Shown here: positions 19,259-28,201 of the stretch, in pieces
How positions within the stretch are numbered: position 1 is the first letter of the stretch
Layout of the letters: the number at the start of each line of letters is the position of its first letter
Source of the DNA: Mesobacillus foraminis
Lineage (GTDB): Bacteria; Bacillota; Bacilli; Bacillales; Cytobacillaceae
Length of the DNA stretch: 64,000 nucleotides
Direction of reading: 5' to 3'
Assembly: GCF_004340465.1 (NCBI RefSeq)
Contig: NZ_SLVV01000012.1
Location: 62,001 to 126,000, forward strand
Made by a program: the position numbers and the translations under genes
Notes under the pieces: generated by a model
Database searches by the model: none
What the model was told of the DNA's origin: nothing
The model's input: the letters and a program-made list of their open reading frames with translations, nothing else

Positions 19259-21208
19259 ATGAAAAGCTTCATTAAATTGGGGAAACTAAATATAGACAAA
19301 TATATGGGCTTTTTCTTTTTAGCGGTTCTCCTACTTTGGTTAAAAACCTACGCTGTCCAACTAACACAATTCAAGCTGGGTGTTGAAAATTCCATACAGT
19401 CTTTTCTTTTGTTTTTAAATCCCCTGGCTTCAGCCATACTTTTCATGGGACTTGCCATGTTTAGAAAAGGGAAGAAGAAGTATTCTTCACTCCTGGCTAT
19501 TTATTTTGTCCTAAGTTTCATATTATATGCGAATGTTTTGTACTACCGTTTCTTTAACGATTTCATTACACTTCCGACTTTAACTCAGACACAGAATTTC
19601 GGGGATGTAAGCGGCAGTGTCCTGTCCCTGCTCAAGCCATATGATATTCTCTTTTTTGTTGATTTTATACTGCTTGCTGTTCTTGTCTCAAAACGGTTCA
19701 ACTTTATTCCGGTTGATACATCGAAGATCAGCCGCAGGAAAATTGCTGCAGTCATGCTTACTGCGCTTGCTATTTTCAGTGCCAACCTGGGGATGGCAGA
19801 AGCAGACCGCCCTCAGCTGTTAAAGAGGACATTTGACAGAAATTATATTGTTAAGTATCTGGGCATGTACAACTATACAATCTATGACGCCATCCAGAGC
19901 ACAAAGGCTTCTGCACAGCGTGTTATGGCAGACAGCAATGATGTGACGGAAGTGGTTAACTACACGCAGTCACAGTTTGCCGAGCCAAACCCTGATTATT
20001 TCGGTGCTGCAAAAGGTAAAAATGTGATTTATCTGCACCTGGAATCCATGCAGAATTTCTTGATTGATTATAAGCTGAACGGAGAAGAAGTTACTCCATT
20101 CCTTAATTCCTTGACACGGGATTCAAACACTCTTTATTTTGATAATTTTTATCACCAGACGGCCCAGGGTAAAACAGCGGATGCTGAATTTATGCTGGAG
20201 AACTCTTTGTTTGGCCTTCCACAGGGCTCAGCCTTCTCGACAAAAGGGTTGAATACCTATCAGGCAGCCCCGGCTATTCTCGGCCAAAATGGCTATACAT
20301 CTGCAGTTTTCCATGGGAACACCAAATCGTTCTGGAATCGTGACGAGATTTATAAATCATTTGGCTTTAACAAATTTTTTGACTCAAGCTACTACGATAT
20401 GAGTCCTGAAAATGTATCGAATTATGGATTGAAGGATAAGCCTTTCTTTAAGGAATCCATTCCGTTATTACAGTCATTGCCACAGCCGTTTTATTCTAAA
20501 TTCATCATGCTGACCAATCATTATCCATTCCCGATTGATGAGGAGGAAGCCACCATTGCTCCTCATACTACGGGTGACAAGTCGGTTGACACTTACTTTC
20601 AGACAGCCCGTTATTCAGATGAAGCCTTGCGTCAGTTCTTTGCTGACCTGAAAGCGTCCGGTCTATATGAAAATTCCATTATTGTCATGTACGGTGACCA
20701 TTATGGAATTTCCCAAAATCATAACAAGGCAATGGAAAAGGTACTGGGGAAAGAAGTGACTCCACTGGTAAGTGCAGAGCTTCAGGAAGTGCCACTTTTC
20801 ATCCATGCTCCTGGACTGGAAGGCGGAGTGAACCACCAATATGGCGGACAAATCGATTTGCTGCCAACACTGCTTCACCTTCTTGGAATTGAGTCTGACC
20901 AGTTCGTGCAGCTGGGGACTGATTTGCTATCTAAAGAGCATCGTGAGCTTGTAGCCTTCCGCAACGGCGACTTTGTAAGTCCTGAAGTTGTATCAATCGA
21001 TGAAAAATACTTTGATCCAAAGACAGGAGAACTGTTGGAGGAAACGGAAGAGTTTGATCATCTGCGCAAGATTGTCAATCAGCAGCTGGACCTTTCTGAT
21101 AAAGTTGTAAATGGTGACCTTCTGCGTTTCTACACACCAGAAAACTTTACACCAGTTGACCGTTCAAATTATAACTATAATTATGAAGAACCTGCTCTGA
21201 AGGAATAA
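19259..21208 (+). CDS. ltaS: Lipoteichoic acid synthase family protein
   Basis: A 649-residue polytopic membrane enzyme that polymerises glycerol phosphate from phosphatidylglycerol on the outer face of the membrane. Five hydrophobic segments occupy about residues 17-190, and the sulfatase-like domain covers about 240-600. The catalytic Thr is in QGKTADAEFMLENS (about residue 303); metal-binding elements include HLESMQNF near 255, and MYGDHYGIS (about 478-486). A possible signal-peptidase-like region follows TM5. Length is typical of LtaS/YflE/YfnI/YqgS. Which paralog it corresponds to cannot be fixed. GCGGGTGA lies before the ATG, and a strong terminator follows. Confidence 0.92.
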   Translation: MKSFIKLGKLNIDKYMGFFFLAVLLLWLKTYAVQLTQFKLGVENSIQSFLLFLNPLASAILFMGLAMFRKGKKKYSSLLAIYFVLSFILYANVLYYRFFNDFITLPTLTQTQNFGDVSGSVLSLLKPYDILFFVDFILLAVLVSKRFNFIPVDTSKISRRKIAAVMLTALAIFSANLGMAEADRPQLLKRTFDRNYIVKYLGMYNYTIYDAIQSTKASAQRVMADSNDVTEVVNYTQSQFAEPNPDYFGAAKGKNVIYLHLESMQNFLIDYKLNGEEVTPFLNSLTRDSNTLYFDNFYHQTAQGKTADAEFMLENSLFGLPQGSAFSTKGLNTYQAAPAILGQNGYTSAVFHGNTKSFWNRDEIYKSFGFNKFFDSSYYDMSPENVSNYGLKDKPFFKESIPLLQSLPQPFYSKFIMLTNHYPFPIDEEEATIAPHTTGDKSVDTYFQTARYSDEALRQFFADLKASGLYENSIIVMYGDHYGISQNHNKAMEKVLGKEVTPLVSAELQEVPLFIHAPGLEGGVNHQYGGQIDLLPTLLHLLGIESDQFVQLGTDLLSKEHRELVAFRNGDFVSPEVVSIDEKYFDPKTGELLEETEEFDHLRKIVNQQLDLSDKVVNGDLLRFYTPENFTPVDRSNYNYNYEEPALKE

Positions 21209-21218
21209 AACAAAAAGA

Positions 21219-21250
21219 AACTGCCTGGGAATCCCAGGCAGTTTTTTTTT
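21219..21250 (+). terminator. Terminator after LTA synthase gene
   Basis: 12-bp stem AACTGCCTGGGA / TCCCAGGCAGTT with a minimal loop and an eight-base T run. Confidence 0.93.
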
Positions 21251-21327
21251 GTCTATATATTGTGTGCTTTTGGCTAAATTATAAAAAAGTTTTACACTGT
21301 CATAAAATTGTCATTGACATATGACAT

Positions 21328-21342
21328 TGAAAATCATTATCA
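21328..21342 (+). promoter_or_regulatory. Fur box
   Basis: TGAAAATCATTATCA matches the 7-1-7 Fur consensus TGATAATNATTATCA at 14 of 15 positions. It precedes the siderophore transporter operon by about 100 bases and predicts iron repression. Confidence 0.85.
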
Positions 21343-21445
21343 TTTATATAGAGGCAATTAAAAAGGACCTTGAGACGCGATTGCCTGATAGTTTGAATAT
21401 TGCTCAGGGCGCACCAGGAATTCATAGAAAGCTAAGGAATCTGTT

Positions 21446-22396
21446 ATGAAACTCATATACTTGGTAATAAGCTTCATTGTTTTATCCATAACTTCATTAT
21501 TTATCGGGGTCCAGAATATCTCCCCACTAGATTTGTTTAATTTATCTGAAGAACAGGCTCATATCCTGTTGGTCAGCAGATTCCCTCGGCTGGTCTCCAT
21601 TATACTGGCAGGGGTCAGCATGAGTATCTGCGGCTTAATCATGCAGCAGCTGACAAGGAATAAATTTGTATCGCCTACAACAGCTGGTACAATGGATTCA
21701 GCAAGATTTGGGATCCTGGTTTCCCTAATGCTTTTCTCGACAGCCGGGCCGATTGTGAAGATGCTTGTGGCATTCGTCTTTGCCCTGTTGGGTACCTTCA
21801 TTTTTATGAAACTGCTGGACAAGGTGAAATTTAAGGATGCGATTTTTATTCCTCTCGTCGGAATGATGTTTGGTAATATAGTTGGCTCAATCACAACGTT
21901 TTTTGCCTACAAAAATGATCTGATTCAAAATATGTCCTCCTGGTTGCAGGGAAATTTCTCAATGATGATTCAGGGGCGCTATGAACTCCTGTACATAAGT
22001 ATCCCGCTGGTTCTTATTGCTTATCTATATGCCAATAAATTCACCATTGCTGGAATGGGAGAAGAGTTTGCGGTTAACCTGGGTTTAAACCACAAACAGA
22101 TAGTAAATATTGGTTTGACCATTGTCGCATTAATCACAACTGTCGTGGTTTTAACCGTTGGAATGATTCCATTCCTTGGCCTGATTGTGCCAAATATTGT
22201 TACAATGTACAGGGGAGATCATTTACAGAAAAGCCTTTCTCATACAGCGCTGCTTGGGGCCGTCTTTGTCCTGGCCTGTGACATTTTAGGCAGAATTGTG
22301 ATCTATCCATATGAGATCCCAATCGGTCTGACTGTCGGGGTAATTGGAAGCGGGATTTTTCTTTACTTGATCATGAGGAGAAAGGCATATGAGTAA
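21446..22396 (+). CDS. yclN: Siderophore ABC transporter permease (YclN-like)
   Basis: A 316-residue FecCD-family permease with about eight to nine membrane segments. LVSRFPRLVSIILAGVSMS (about 32-50) and GMIPFLGLIVPNIVTMYRGD (about 235-254, including the coupling loop with the ATPase) are family signatures. The overall sequence resembles YclN of the B. subtilis petrobactin-type transporter. It overlaps the second permease gene by 8 bases. The Fur box upstream supports iron-siderophore import. AAGGAAT precedes the ATG. The expected substrate-binding lipoprotein is not in the cluster. Confidence 0.9.
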   Translation: MKLIYLVISFIVLSITSLFIGVQNISPLDLFNLSEEQAHILLVSRFPRLVSIILAGVSMSICGLIMQQLTRNKFVSPTTAGTMDSARFGILVSLMLFSTAGPIVKMLVAFVFALLGTFIFMKLLDKVKFKDAIFIPLVGMMFGNIVGSITTFFAYKNDLIQNMSSWLQGNFSMMIQGRYELLYISIPLVLIAYLYANKFTIAGMGEEFAVNLGLNHKQIVNIGLTIVALITTVVVLTVGMIPFLGLIVPNIVTMYRGDHLQKSLSHTALLGAVFVLACDILGRIVIYPYEIPIGLTVGVIGSGIFLYLIMRRKAYE

Positions 22397-23339
22397 TAAA
22401 ACAAAGCTTATTCTTTTGGCAGTGGCATCACTTGCCTTTGCCCTTGCATTTATATTTATAGATTTGGGGAGAAATTGGGACTACGCTTTGCCGAGAAGGC
22501 TGGAAAAAGTGTACGCAATCGTCCTTACAGGTGGAGTAATTGCTTTTTCCACAATGATCTTTCAAACCATAACAAATAATCGAATCTTAACCCCGAGTAT
22601 TATCGGTCTCGATTCCTTATACTTGCTGATTCAGACCTTTCTCATTTTTGTTTTTGGTTCGATGAATATGGCTGTTACAAATGAAAATATTAACTTCGTT
22701 ATTTCAATCGGATTCATGGTACTCTTTGCTAGTTTGCTATACAAGCTGCTCTTTAAGGGAGAGGGACAGAATATTTACTTCCTTCTGCTTGTCGGGATTA
22801 TCTTTGGAACCTTCTTTGGGAGCATTACAGAATTCATGCAGGTATTGATTGACCCCAACGAGTTTTTAATCGTTCAGGACAGGATGTTTGCAAGCTTCAA
22901 CAACGTTAAAACAGACCTCTTACTGATTGCAACAGTATTGGTTGTAATTGTAGCCGTATATTCTTTAAGATTCATTAAATATCTCGATGTTCTCTCATTG
23001 GGGAAAGATCAGGCAGTGAATCTGGGAGTTGATTATGATTATGTAGTAAAGAGGCTGCTGATTATCATTGCAATTCTGGTTTCCATATCAACGGCGCTGG
23101 TTGGCCCGATCACGTTTTTAGGATTGTTGGTCGCCAATGTTGCGCATCAGCTCTTTAATACGTATCAGCATAAATATTTGATTATAGGTTCTGTGTTTAT
23201 CTCAATCATTGCTTTGGTAGGCGGACAGCTGATTGTTGAAAGGGTGTTTACTTTTTCGACAACATTAAGTGTCATCATTAATTTCATTGGCGGAGTATAC
23301 TTTATTTATCTGCTGTTAAAGGAGAGTAAATCATGGTAG
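22389..23339 (+). CDS. yclO: Siderophore ABC transporter permease (YclO-like)
   Basis: Second FecCD-family permease subunit, 316 residues, forming a heterodimer with the preceding one. Family features include RRLEKVYAIVLTGGVIAFS (about 36-54) and GPITFLGLLVANVAHQLF (about 239-256). Roughly nine hydrophobic segments. It overlaps both neighbours (8 bases before, 7 bases after), a sign of tight translational coupling in a three-gene operon. Related to YclO of B. subtilis by position and pattern. The exact siderophore cannot be assigned. Confidence 0.9.
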   Translation: MSNKTKLILLAVASLAFALAFIFIDLGRNWDYALPRRLEKVYAIVLTGGVIAFSTMIFQTITNNRILTPSIIGLDSLYLLIQTFLIFVFGSMNMAVTNENINFVISIGFMVLFASLLYKLLFKGEGQNIYFLLLVGIIFGTFFGSITEFMQVLIDPNEFLIVQDRMFASFNNVKTDLLLIATVLVVIVAVYSLRFIKYLDVLSLGKDQAVNLGVDYDYVVKRLLIIIAILVSISTALVGPITFLGLLVANVAHQLFNTYQHKYLIIGSVFISIIALVGGQLIVERVFTFSTTLSVIINFIGGVYFIYLLLKESKSW

Positions 23340-24091
23340 ATGTTAAAAACGTTTCTAAAGGCTATGGCAACAAGAATGTTATTAGTGAAGTCTCTGTGAA
23401 AATTGCAAAAGGGAAAATTACCTCTTTTATCGGGCCGAACGGGGCAGGTAAAAGTACGCTGCTGTCGATGATCAGCCGTCTGATAGCGAAGGATGCCGGA
23501 GAAATTTATATTGACGGCATGGACCTTACTCGCTGCAAAAACAACGATTTAGCCAAAAAAATATCCATTCTAAAACAGTCCAACCATATTAATATTAGAC
23601 TTACCGTTAAAGAACTCGTTTCCTTCGGCAGATTTCCATATTCACAAGGGAGATTGACAAAAGAAGACCGGAAATTCATCAATGAAGCGATTCGATATAT
23701 GGAGCTGGAAGAAATTCAAGACAAGTTCCTTGATCAGCTAAGCGGCGGACAAAGGCAGAGAGCATACATCGCGATGGTCATTGCACAGGATACAGAATAT
23801 GTCCTCCTCGATGAGCCGTTAAACAATCTTGATATGAAGCATTCCGTACAAATTATGAAGGTTTTAAGGAAACTTGCCGATGAACTGGGTAAGACAGTGA
23901 TTATTGTCATCCACGATATCAACTTTGCATCCTGCTATTCCGATTATATTGTGGCATTGAAGGATGGAAGAGTGATAAAAGAGGGAACGACGGATGAAAT
24001 TATTACACCTTCTGTACTGAATGAGGTTTATGAGATGGATTTCAAAATTGAAGAAATCAATAGAGAAAAGATTTGTGTTTTTTATTCATAA
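23333..24091 (+). CDS. yclP: Siderophore ABC transporter ATP-binding protein (YclP-like)
   Basis: A 252-residue ABC ATPase that powers the two permeases. Walker A GPNGAGKST (about 33-41), Q-loop ILKQSN, signature LSGGQRQRA (about 138-146), Walker B YVLLDEPLNNLD (about 157-168) and the H-loop His in IVIHDINFA are all present. It overlaps the YclO-like gene by 7 bases and ends the operon, which is closed by a terminator. In B. subtilis yclNOP is followed by yclQ for the binding protein; here the next gene is a convergent catalase. Confidence 0.92.
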   Translation: MVDVKNVSKGYGNKNVISEVSVKIAKGKITSFIGPNGAGKSTLLSMISRLIAKDAGEIYIDGMDLTRCKNNDLAKKISILKQSNHINIRLTVKELVSFGRFPYSQGRLTKEDRKFINEAIRYMELEEIQDKFLDQLSGGQRQRAYIAMVIAQDTEYVLLDEPLNNLDMKHSVQIMKVLRKLADELGKTVIIVIHDINFASCYSDYIVALKDGRVIKEGTTDEIITPSVLNEVYEMDFKIEEINREKICVFYS

Positions 24092-24097
24092 TAAAGG

Positions 24098-24130
24098 AGA
24101 AACGTCCGCAATATTGCGGACGTTTTTTTA
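24098..24130 (+). terminator. Terminator of the siderophore operon
   Basis: AAACGTCCGCAAT / ATTGCGGACGTTT stem with almost no loop and a T run. Confidence 0.92.
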
Positions 24131-24154
24131 TGCGTGCGTTTAATAGCAAAAACA

Positions 24155-24192
24155 AAGAAAGCAGAAGCCTGCGAGGGCCCCTGCTTTTTTGT
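24155..24192 (-). terminator. Probable terminator of the catalase gene
   Basis: GCAGaAGCC / GGCCCCTGC-type imperfect stem flanked by A-rich and T-rich tracts, so it can act on either strand, directly after the catalase stop. Confidence 0.55.
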
Positions 24193-24193
24193 T

Positions 24194-25642
24194 TTATGCC
24201 TGTACGGGAACGGGCAATCCTAGTCCTTCGGCAACACGTGTGCCATAATCCTGGTCGGCCTTGAGGAAGTGGCCAATCTGGCGAAGCTTGATTTCGTCGC
24301 TCTCAACAGGCTTCATCGCAGCTACGACATTGGCAACCAGGCGGGATTTCTCCTCTTCACTCATCAGGCGGTATAAATCTCCTGCCTGTGTATAATTGTC
24401 ATCATGGTCATAGCCGACACTGCTTGCAACACCAGAAACAGGGAAAGCAGTTGTACGATCCTCTGGAGATTCTTTAGCGCCGCCAAAGCTGTTTGGCTCA
24501 TAATACACTCCGCTTCCTCCATTGTTGTCAGGGCGCATAAATCCATCGCGCTGATTATTGTTTACTTCTGCCCTAGGACGGTTGATTGGCAGGGCGTTAT
24601 GGTTGGCACCAACGCGGTAACGATGTGCATCAGAGTAGGCAAACAGGCGTCCCTGGAGCATTTTATCCGGTGAAGCTTCAATTCCCGGCACAAAATTGCC
24701 TGGAGACAAGGTAACTTGTTCAACTTCTGCAAAATAGTTCTCAGGGTTTTTGTTCAGAACCATACGGCCTACTTCAATCAAAGGATAATCCTTCTGTGAC
24801 CACACTTTTGTTACATCGAACGGATCCCAGCGGTATGTATCCGCATCTTCGAGTGGCATGATTTGAACATAAAGTTTCCATGCAGGGAAATCTCCCTTTT
24901 CAATTGCGTTGAAAAGGTCTTCCGTATGGTAATCAGGGTTTTCCCCTGCAATCTTGGCCGCAACATCTGGAGCGAGATTCTTGATCCCCTGTTCAGTTTT
25001 GAAGTGGTATTTTACCCAAACTGCTTCGCCTTCCTTGTTGACCCATTTAAAGGTGTGGCTTCCAAAACCATGCATATGGCGCAGCGTTGCAGGGATCCCG
25101 CGGTCAGACATCAAGATGGTTACCTGATGCAATGATTCAGGGGACAAGGACCAGAAGTCCCAGACAGCATTTGGGTTTTTCAAATGGGTCTGAGGATGTC
25201 TTTTTTGAGTATGAATGAAGTCTGGGAACTTGATGGCATCACGGATAAAGAATACTGGTGTGTTGTTCCCGACTAAGTCATAGTTCCCCTCTTCAGTATA
25301 GAATTTCACTGCAAAACCGCGTGGGTCCCGAACAGTATCAGCAGACCCAAGCTCGCCAGCAACCGTTGAAAAACGGATGAACATAGGGGTCCGCTTTCCA
25401 ACTTCTGATAGAAAGTCAGCCTTTGTATATTTGGAAACGTCATTAGTTACTTCGAAGTAGCCGTGTGCTCCTGCACCCTTAGCGTGAACGACACGTTCAG
25501 GAACACGCTCACGATTGAAGTGCGCCAATTTTTCAAGCAAATGGACGTCCTGGATTAAAGTTGGGCCGCGAGATCCGGCGGTCATTGAGTTTTGGTTGTC
25601 TCCTACTGGGGCTCCCCAGCTAGTCGTAAGCTTCTTGCTCAT
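24194..25642 (-). CDS. katA: Heme catalase
   Basis: A 482-residue monofunctional small-subunit heme catalase that splits hydrogen peroxide in the cytoplasm. The distal His is in [14 protein letters not shown] (about residue 54), the distal Asn in the [17 protein letters not shown] region, and the proximal heme-ligating Tyr in [14 protein letters not shown] (about 335). Length and layout match KatA of Bacillus. GGGAGGACAT precedes the ATG. A PerR box lies about 80 bases upstream, so induction by peroxide is expected. It converges on the iron transporter operon. Confidence 0.95.
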   Translation of the reverse strand: MSKKLTTSWGAPVGDNQNSMTAGSRGPTLIQDVHLLEKLAHFNRERVPERVVHAKGAGAHGYFEVTNDVSKYTKADFLSEVGKRTPMFIRFSTVAGELGSADTVRDPRGFAVKFYTEEGNYDLVGNNTPVFFIRDAIKFPDFIHTQKRHPQTHLKNPNAVWDFWSLSPESLHQVTILMSDRGIPATLRHMHGFGSHTFKWVNKEGEAVWVKYHFKTEQGIKNLAPDVAAKIAGENPDYHTEDLFNAIEKGDFPAWKLYVQIMPLEDADTYRWDPFDVTKVWSQKDYPLIEVGRMVLNKNPENYFAEVEQVTLSPGNFVPGIEASPDKMLQGRLFAYSDAHRYRVGANHNALPINRPRAEVNNNQRDGFMRPDNNGGSGVYYEPNSFGGAKESPEDRTTAFPVSGVASSVGYDHDDNYTQAGDLYRLMSEEEKSRLVANVVAAMKPVESDEIKLRQIGHFLKADQDYGTRVAEGLGLPVPVQA

Positions 25643-25724
25643 GTTATGTCCTCCCTTAATTACATTTTTATTGTTTGAATAGTGAATATCTTCTTAAAGA
25701 TTTAATTTGAAAATAAATCTTAAT

Positions 25725-25739
25725 TTATAATTACTATAA
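25725..25739 (-). promoter_or_regulatory. PerR box upstream of katA
   Basis: TTATAATTACTATAA matches the PerR consensus TTATAATNATTATAA at 14 of 15 positions, about 85 bases before the katA start, in a very AT-rich promoter region. Confidence 0.82.
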
Positions 25740-26035
25740 TATAAGTTTTTGATATACGTCAAGATTCTAATTCTATTAATCGAGAAAAAATATAGAAAAG
25801 AAGAATATAGGTGCAATGTATATAGGATATTTATATTGTTAGAATAGTGTTAAGAACGGCGTTTTTTAGCATTTTATAAGGGGTAGCAAGCTATTTCATA
25901 TATATATTTATAATCTTTCCATTTGGATCACAGAGATAGAGGGAAAAATACCCATGTCAAAATTAATCGAAAAAACACGACTCTTAATTGAGAATGGCTA
26001 TAGCGGCATAATGAAAATATTTGTTTAAAGGCAAG
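25740..26035. other. AT-rich intergenic stretch, no gene supported
   Basis: AT-rich sequence between the catalase promoter and the tandem repeat. A 24-codon frame starting at 25954 (MSKLIEKTRLLIENGYSG) has only a weak ribosome binding site and no recognisable domain, so I do not call it. Confidence 0.4.
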
Positions 26036-26044
26036 AGCCTCTGC

Positions 26045-26375
26045 CGTGGAAAGGAATTTAGGATGAGGTAGATGGGTTGAATATGCCCAAAACGGAGCCA
26101 AAGGAAAGTAGATGGGTCCTGCGTGCCCGCTGTGAAGGAGAAGTGAATCGTAAGGTATTGTAGATAGGTTATACGTACCCGCGGTCGAGGAGAAACGAAG
26201 CCAAAGGAAAAGTAGAAGGGGTGTAAGTGCTCGCTGTGAAGGAGAAGTGAGTCGTAAGGTAACGTATAAAGGTTCTACGTTACCGCCACGTAGAAGAATC
26301 GAAGCCAAAGGGAAAGTAGAAGGCTCCAACGTGCCGCCATGATGGAGAAATTAAACATAGGGTAATGTAGAAATG
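26045..26375. repeat. Degenerate tandem repeat, unit about 52 bp
   Basis: Five to six diverged copies of a unit of about 52 bases. Alternate copies start with AGCCAAAGG at 26096, 26199 and 26303 (spacing 103 and 104), with TCGTAAGGTA-type starts between them; each copy ends in a GAGGAGAAGTGA-like element. A weaker first copy begins near 26048. The minus-strand open frame of 133 codons across this array reflects the repeat and not a gene, since it has no ribosome binding site and reads as low-complexity Leu/Ser/Pro. Confidence 0.8.
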
Positions 26376-26542
26376 CCCTGCCAGCCTTCGTCAAGGATCA
26401 ACAAATCATAAGGCAGTGCAGCAAAGTTTAACGAAGCTTTTGAATGCAGATGGATTCTAGTTCACTTCTGCAGAAAATAACCGAGGATTTTGTCCATCTA
26501 AGTGTAAGATTCTTTATTACCGTGCAAAGCATCATAAAGGCA

Positions 26543-26582
26543 AATAAAAGGGAGCCCCATACAATTGGGACTCCCTTTTATT
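26543..26582 (-). terminator. Terminator of the tRNA-Gly/tRNA-Ser unit
   Basis: 12-bp stem AATAAAAGGGAG / CTCCCTTTTATT; on the minus strand it follows tRNA-Ser at once and ends in a T-rich tract. Confidence 0.88.
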
Positions 26583-26584
26583 AA

Positions 26585-26671
26585 GGAGATGATGAGATTC
26601 GAACTCACGCAACGGTCACCCGTCCTAGCGCATTTCGAGTGCGCCCCCTTGAACCACTTGGGTACATCTCC
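26585..26671 (-). tRNA. tRNA-Ser (CGA anticodon)
   Basis: 87 bases fold as a class II tRNA with a long variable arm. The acceptor arms GGAGATG and CATCTCC pair perfectly, the T arm is GTGAG-TTCGAAT-CTCAT, and the anticodon loop CTCGAAA gives anticodon CGA for UCG codons. The gene does not encode CCA. The base after the acceptor stem is T, where serine tRNAs normally have G73. The terminator stem begins two bases on. It lies downstream of tRNA-Gly in the same direction. Confidence 0.88.
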
Positions 26672-26675
26672 ATAC

Positions 26676-26749
26676 TGGAGCGGGTGAGGGGAATCGAACC
26701 CCCGCCGGCAGCTTGGGAAGCTGGAATTCTACCATTAAACTACACCCGC
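26676..26749 (-). tRNA. tRNA-Gly (CCC anticodon)
   Basis: 74 bases including the encoded CCA end. Acceptor arms GCGGGTG and CACCCGC pair, the T loop is TTCGATT, and the anticodon loop TTCCCAA gives CCC for GGG codons. The first pair of the anticodon stem is a C-C mismatch as read here. It is 4 bases upstream of tRNA-Ser, so the two are co-transcribed. Confidence 0.92.
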
Positions 26750-27080
26750 ACTCTGTTTGATCTGTAAGTCTAATATACCATAAATAACGGTGTTCATTAA
26801 GTGAAAATTATTTTAAAAAAAGGGGAAAATTCCCTGCGGGAGGAGGATCAAAAGTATTACAGGGAGGTAACAATCTGTAATGAAACATCCAGTTAGTGCT
26901 AGAGGGTCCTTGAAATGGAAGCTGCTAAAAACTGGGTGACTTTCCCATGTTTACGAGGAGGCCAGGCAGGCCAATGGATCTCTTATTCTAGTATATGATG
27001 CCATTTTTTGGCCAATGAATCACTATGTTACAACTGATAGTCTAGTAGTAGGGAAAGCAAGACTACTAGGAGGTACGATA
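26750..27080. other. Intergenic region between divergent tRNA unit and SleB-like gene
   Basis: 331 bases with promoters for both sides but no gene. A GGGGAAAATTCCCT inverted repeat lies near 26822. An AGTCTAGTAGTAGGG / AAGACTACTAGGAGG pair of similar blocks lies just before the SleB-like start and includes its ribosome binding site. Confidence 0.4.
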
Positions 27081-27680
27081 ATGAAAACACTAAAGAAAAT
27101 GGGTCTAGCCATAACATTGATTACATCTTTATCCTTATCGGCATTACTGCCAACAGCCGAGGCGGCTGGAAGCTATCAGGTAAAATCGGGAGATACGTAT
27201 TGGAAGATTGCTTCTAAGTTTGGCGTAAGGGTGAATGCTCTTAAAAAAGAAAATAACGGCACGTCCAATTTAATCTATCCGGGACAACAGCTGACCATTC
27301 CAAATTCCGTTTACTCTGCAGCGGAGAAGGACTTAATGGCACGCCTTGTTCATGCTGAGGCTAAAGGAGAACCGTATGCCGGCAAGGTAGCGGTTGCAAC
27401 TGTGATTTTAAACAGGGTAGCCAGCGAGGACTTCCCTGATACTGTAAAAGGCGTAGTCTACGAGATTGCAAATGGCCATTATGCGTTTACACCTGTCCAA
27501 AATGGTGAAATTAATAACTCTGCTGATGCAGAATCAAAAAGAGCTGTAAATGAAGCTTTGGCATATGAGGGTCAGGGGAACGGCTCCCTGTTTTTCTATA
27601 ACCCAAGAACAGCCAAAAGTGACTGGATCTTTTCACGTCAGGTTAATGTCACAATTGGAAACCACCGTTTTGCAAAATAA
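27081..27680 (+). CDS. Secreted LysM / SleB-type cell wall hydrolase
   Basis: A 199-residue exported hydrolase. A signal peptide covers about 1-29 (hydrophobic core ITLITSLSLSALL, cleavage after AEA). One LysM peptidoglycan-binding domain follows (about 33-77, YQVKSGDTYWKIASKFGV to YPGQQLTIP), then a SleB/CwlJ-type hydrolase_2 domain (about 85-199) with LMARLVHAEAKGEPYAGKVA, whose Glu is the predicted catalytic acid. Such enzymes degrade spore cortex or vegetative peptidoglycan. I chose the ATG at 27081 behind TAGGAGG; the longer frame from 27015 has no ribosome binding site. No ypeB follows, so it is not the classical sleB-ypeB pair. Confidence 0.9.
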   Translation: MKTLKKMGLAITLITSLSLSALLPTAEAAGSYQVKSGDTYWKIASKFGVRVNALKKENNGTSNLIYPGQQLTIPNSVYSAAEKDLMARLVHAEAKGEPYAGKVAVATVILNRVASEDFPDTVKGVVYEIANGHYAFTPVQNGEINNSADAESKRAVNEALAYEGQGNGSLFFYNPRTAKSDWIFSRQVNVTIGNHRFAK

Positions 27681-27684
27681 TTGA

Positions 27685-27718
27685 AAGGAATCAGCCCAAT
27701 GCATGGGTTGGTTTCTTT
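27685..27718 (+). terminator. Terminator after SleB-like gene
   Basis: CAGCCCA / TGGGTTG stem (one G-T pair) with a 5-base loop and a T-rich tail. Confidence 0.75.
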
Positions 27719-27719
27719 T

Positions 27720-28160
27720 TTTCTTTGATAAGACATGAATTTATCCTCCTCAAGCCCGCACGAGGGATCGTGTTAATCCGAACCCAGTCCGAGGTGTTTC
27801 AGGATGCATTCAGTCAAGAAAAGAGCTGACACTGAAAACAGGCCATTGCCGAGCCACTTCCGCCTTCCTCCTAAACCAAAAAACCTAATCAATATCGTGG
27901 ATAAATCAGGCTGGGTAAGGAACATAGCATTTTCTTTCAGCTGTTCGAATTTCAAGCAACCTACTTCCTCTAGCAAAAATTCCATTTCACTGATTTTCTT
28001 GGGGGACAAGGTCGTAAAAAGCCGTCCGTCCCGGGAGATCTTCCTCTCACTAGTTAACTGTAGATTTAAAGATGAGTAATAAATTTAGATTTTTTTATAA
28101 ATTCCAAATATTTATTGAAATTTATCCATGCAGATGCTTTAATAGGGGTAAAGAAACGAC
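27720..28160. other. Intergenic stretch with no supported gene
   Basis: About 440 bases before the glycolate locus. Open frames exist on both strands: 27804-28079 (+) and 27773-28009 (-). Neither has a ribosome binding site or recognisable domain. The minus frame, whose open stretch continues upstream of its ATG, reads protein-like in part (FLLEEVGCLKFEQLKENAM) and could be a decayed gene. Confidence 0.35.
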
Positions 28161-28164
28161 TTGT

Positions 28165-28181
28165 CAGATATGTGATATCTG
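28165..28181 (+). promoter_or_regulatory. Inverted repeat, candidate autoregulatory operator
   Basis: CAGATAT-GTG-ATATCTG is a perfect 7-bp inverted repeat with a 3-base centre, 21 bases before the FadR-type regulator start. Such short palindromes are typical binding sites of GntR/FadR proteins. The link to this regulator is inference. Confidence 0.5.
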
Positions 28182-28201
28182 AAAGGGGGGGCGAACCAAC
28201 T

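Noticed and set aside
25928-26329. 133-codon minus-strand open frame over the tandem repeat
   Set aside because: It follows the repeat units, lacks a ribosome binding site and has a low-complexity Leu/Ser/Pro composition.
27773-28079. Open frames of 78 to 91 codons on both strands before the glycolate locus
   Set aside because: No ribosome binding site and no recognisable domain. The minus-strand frame could be a decayed gene, but support is too weak to call it.
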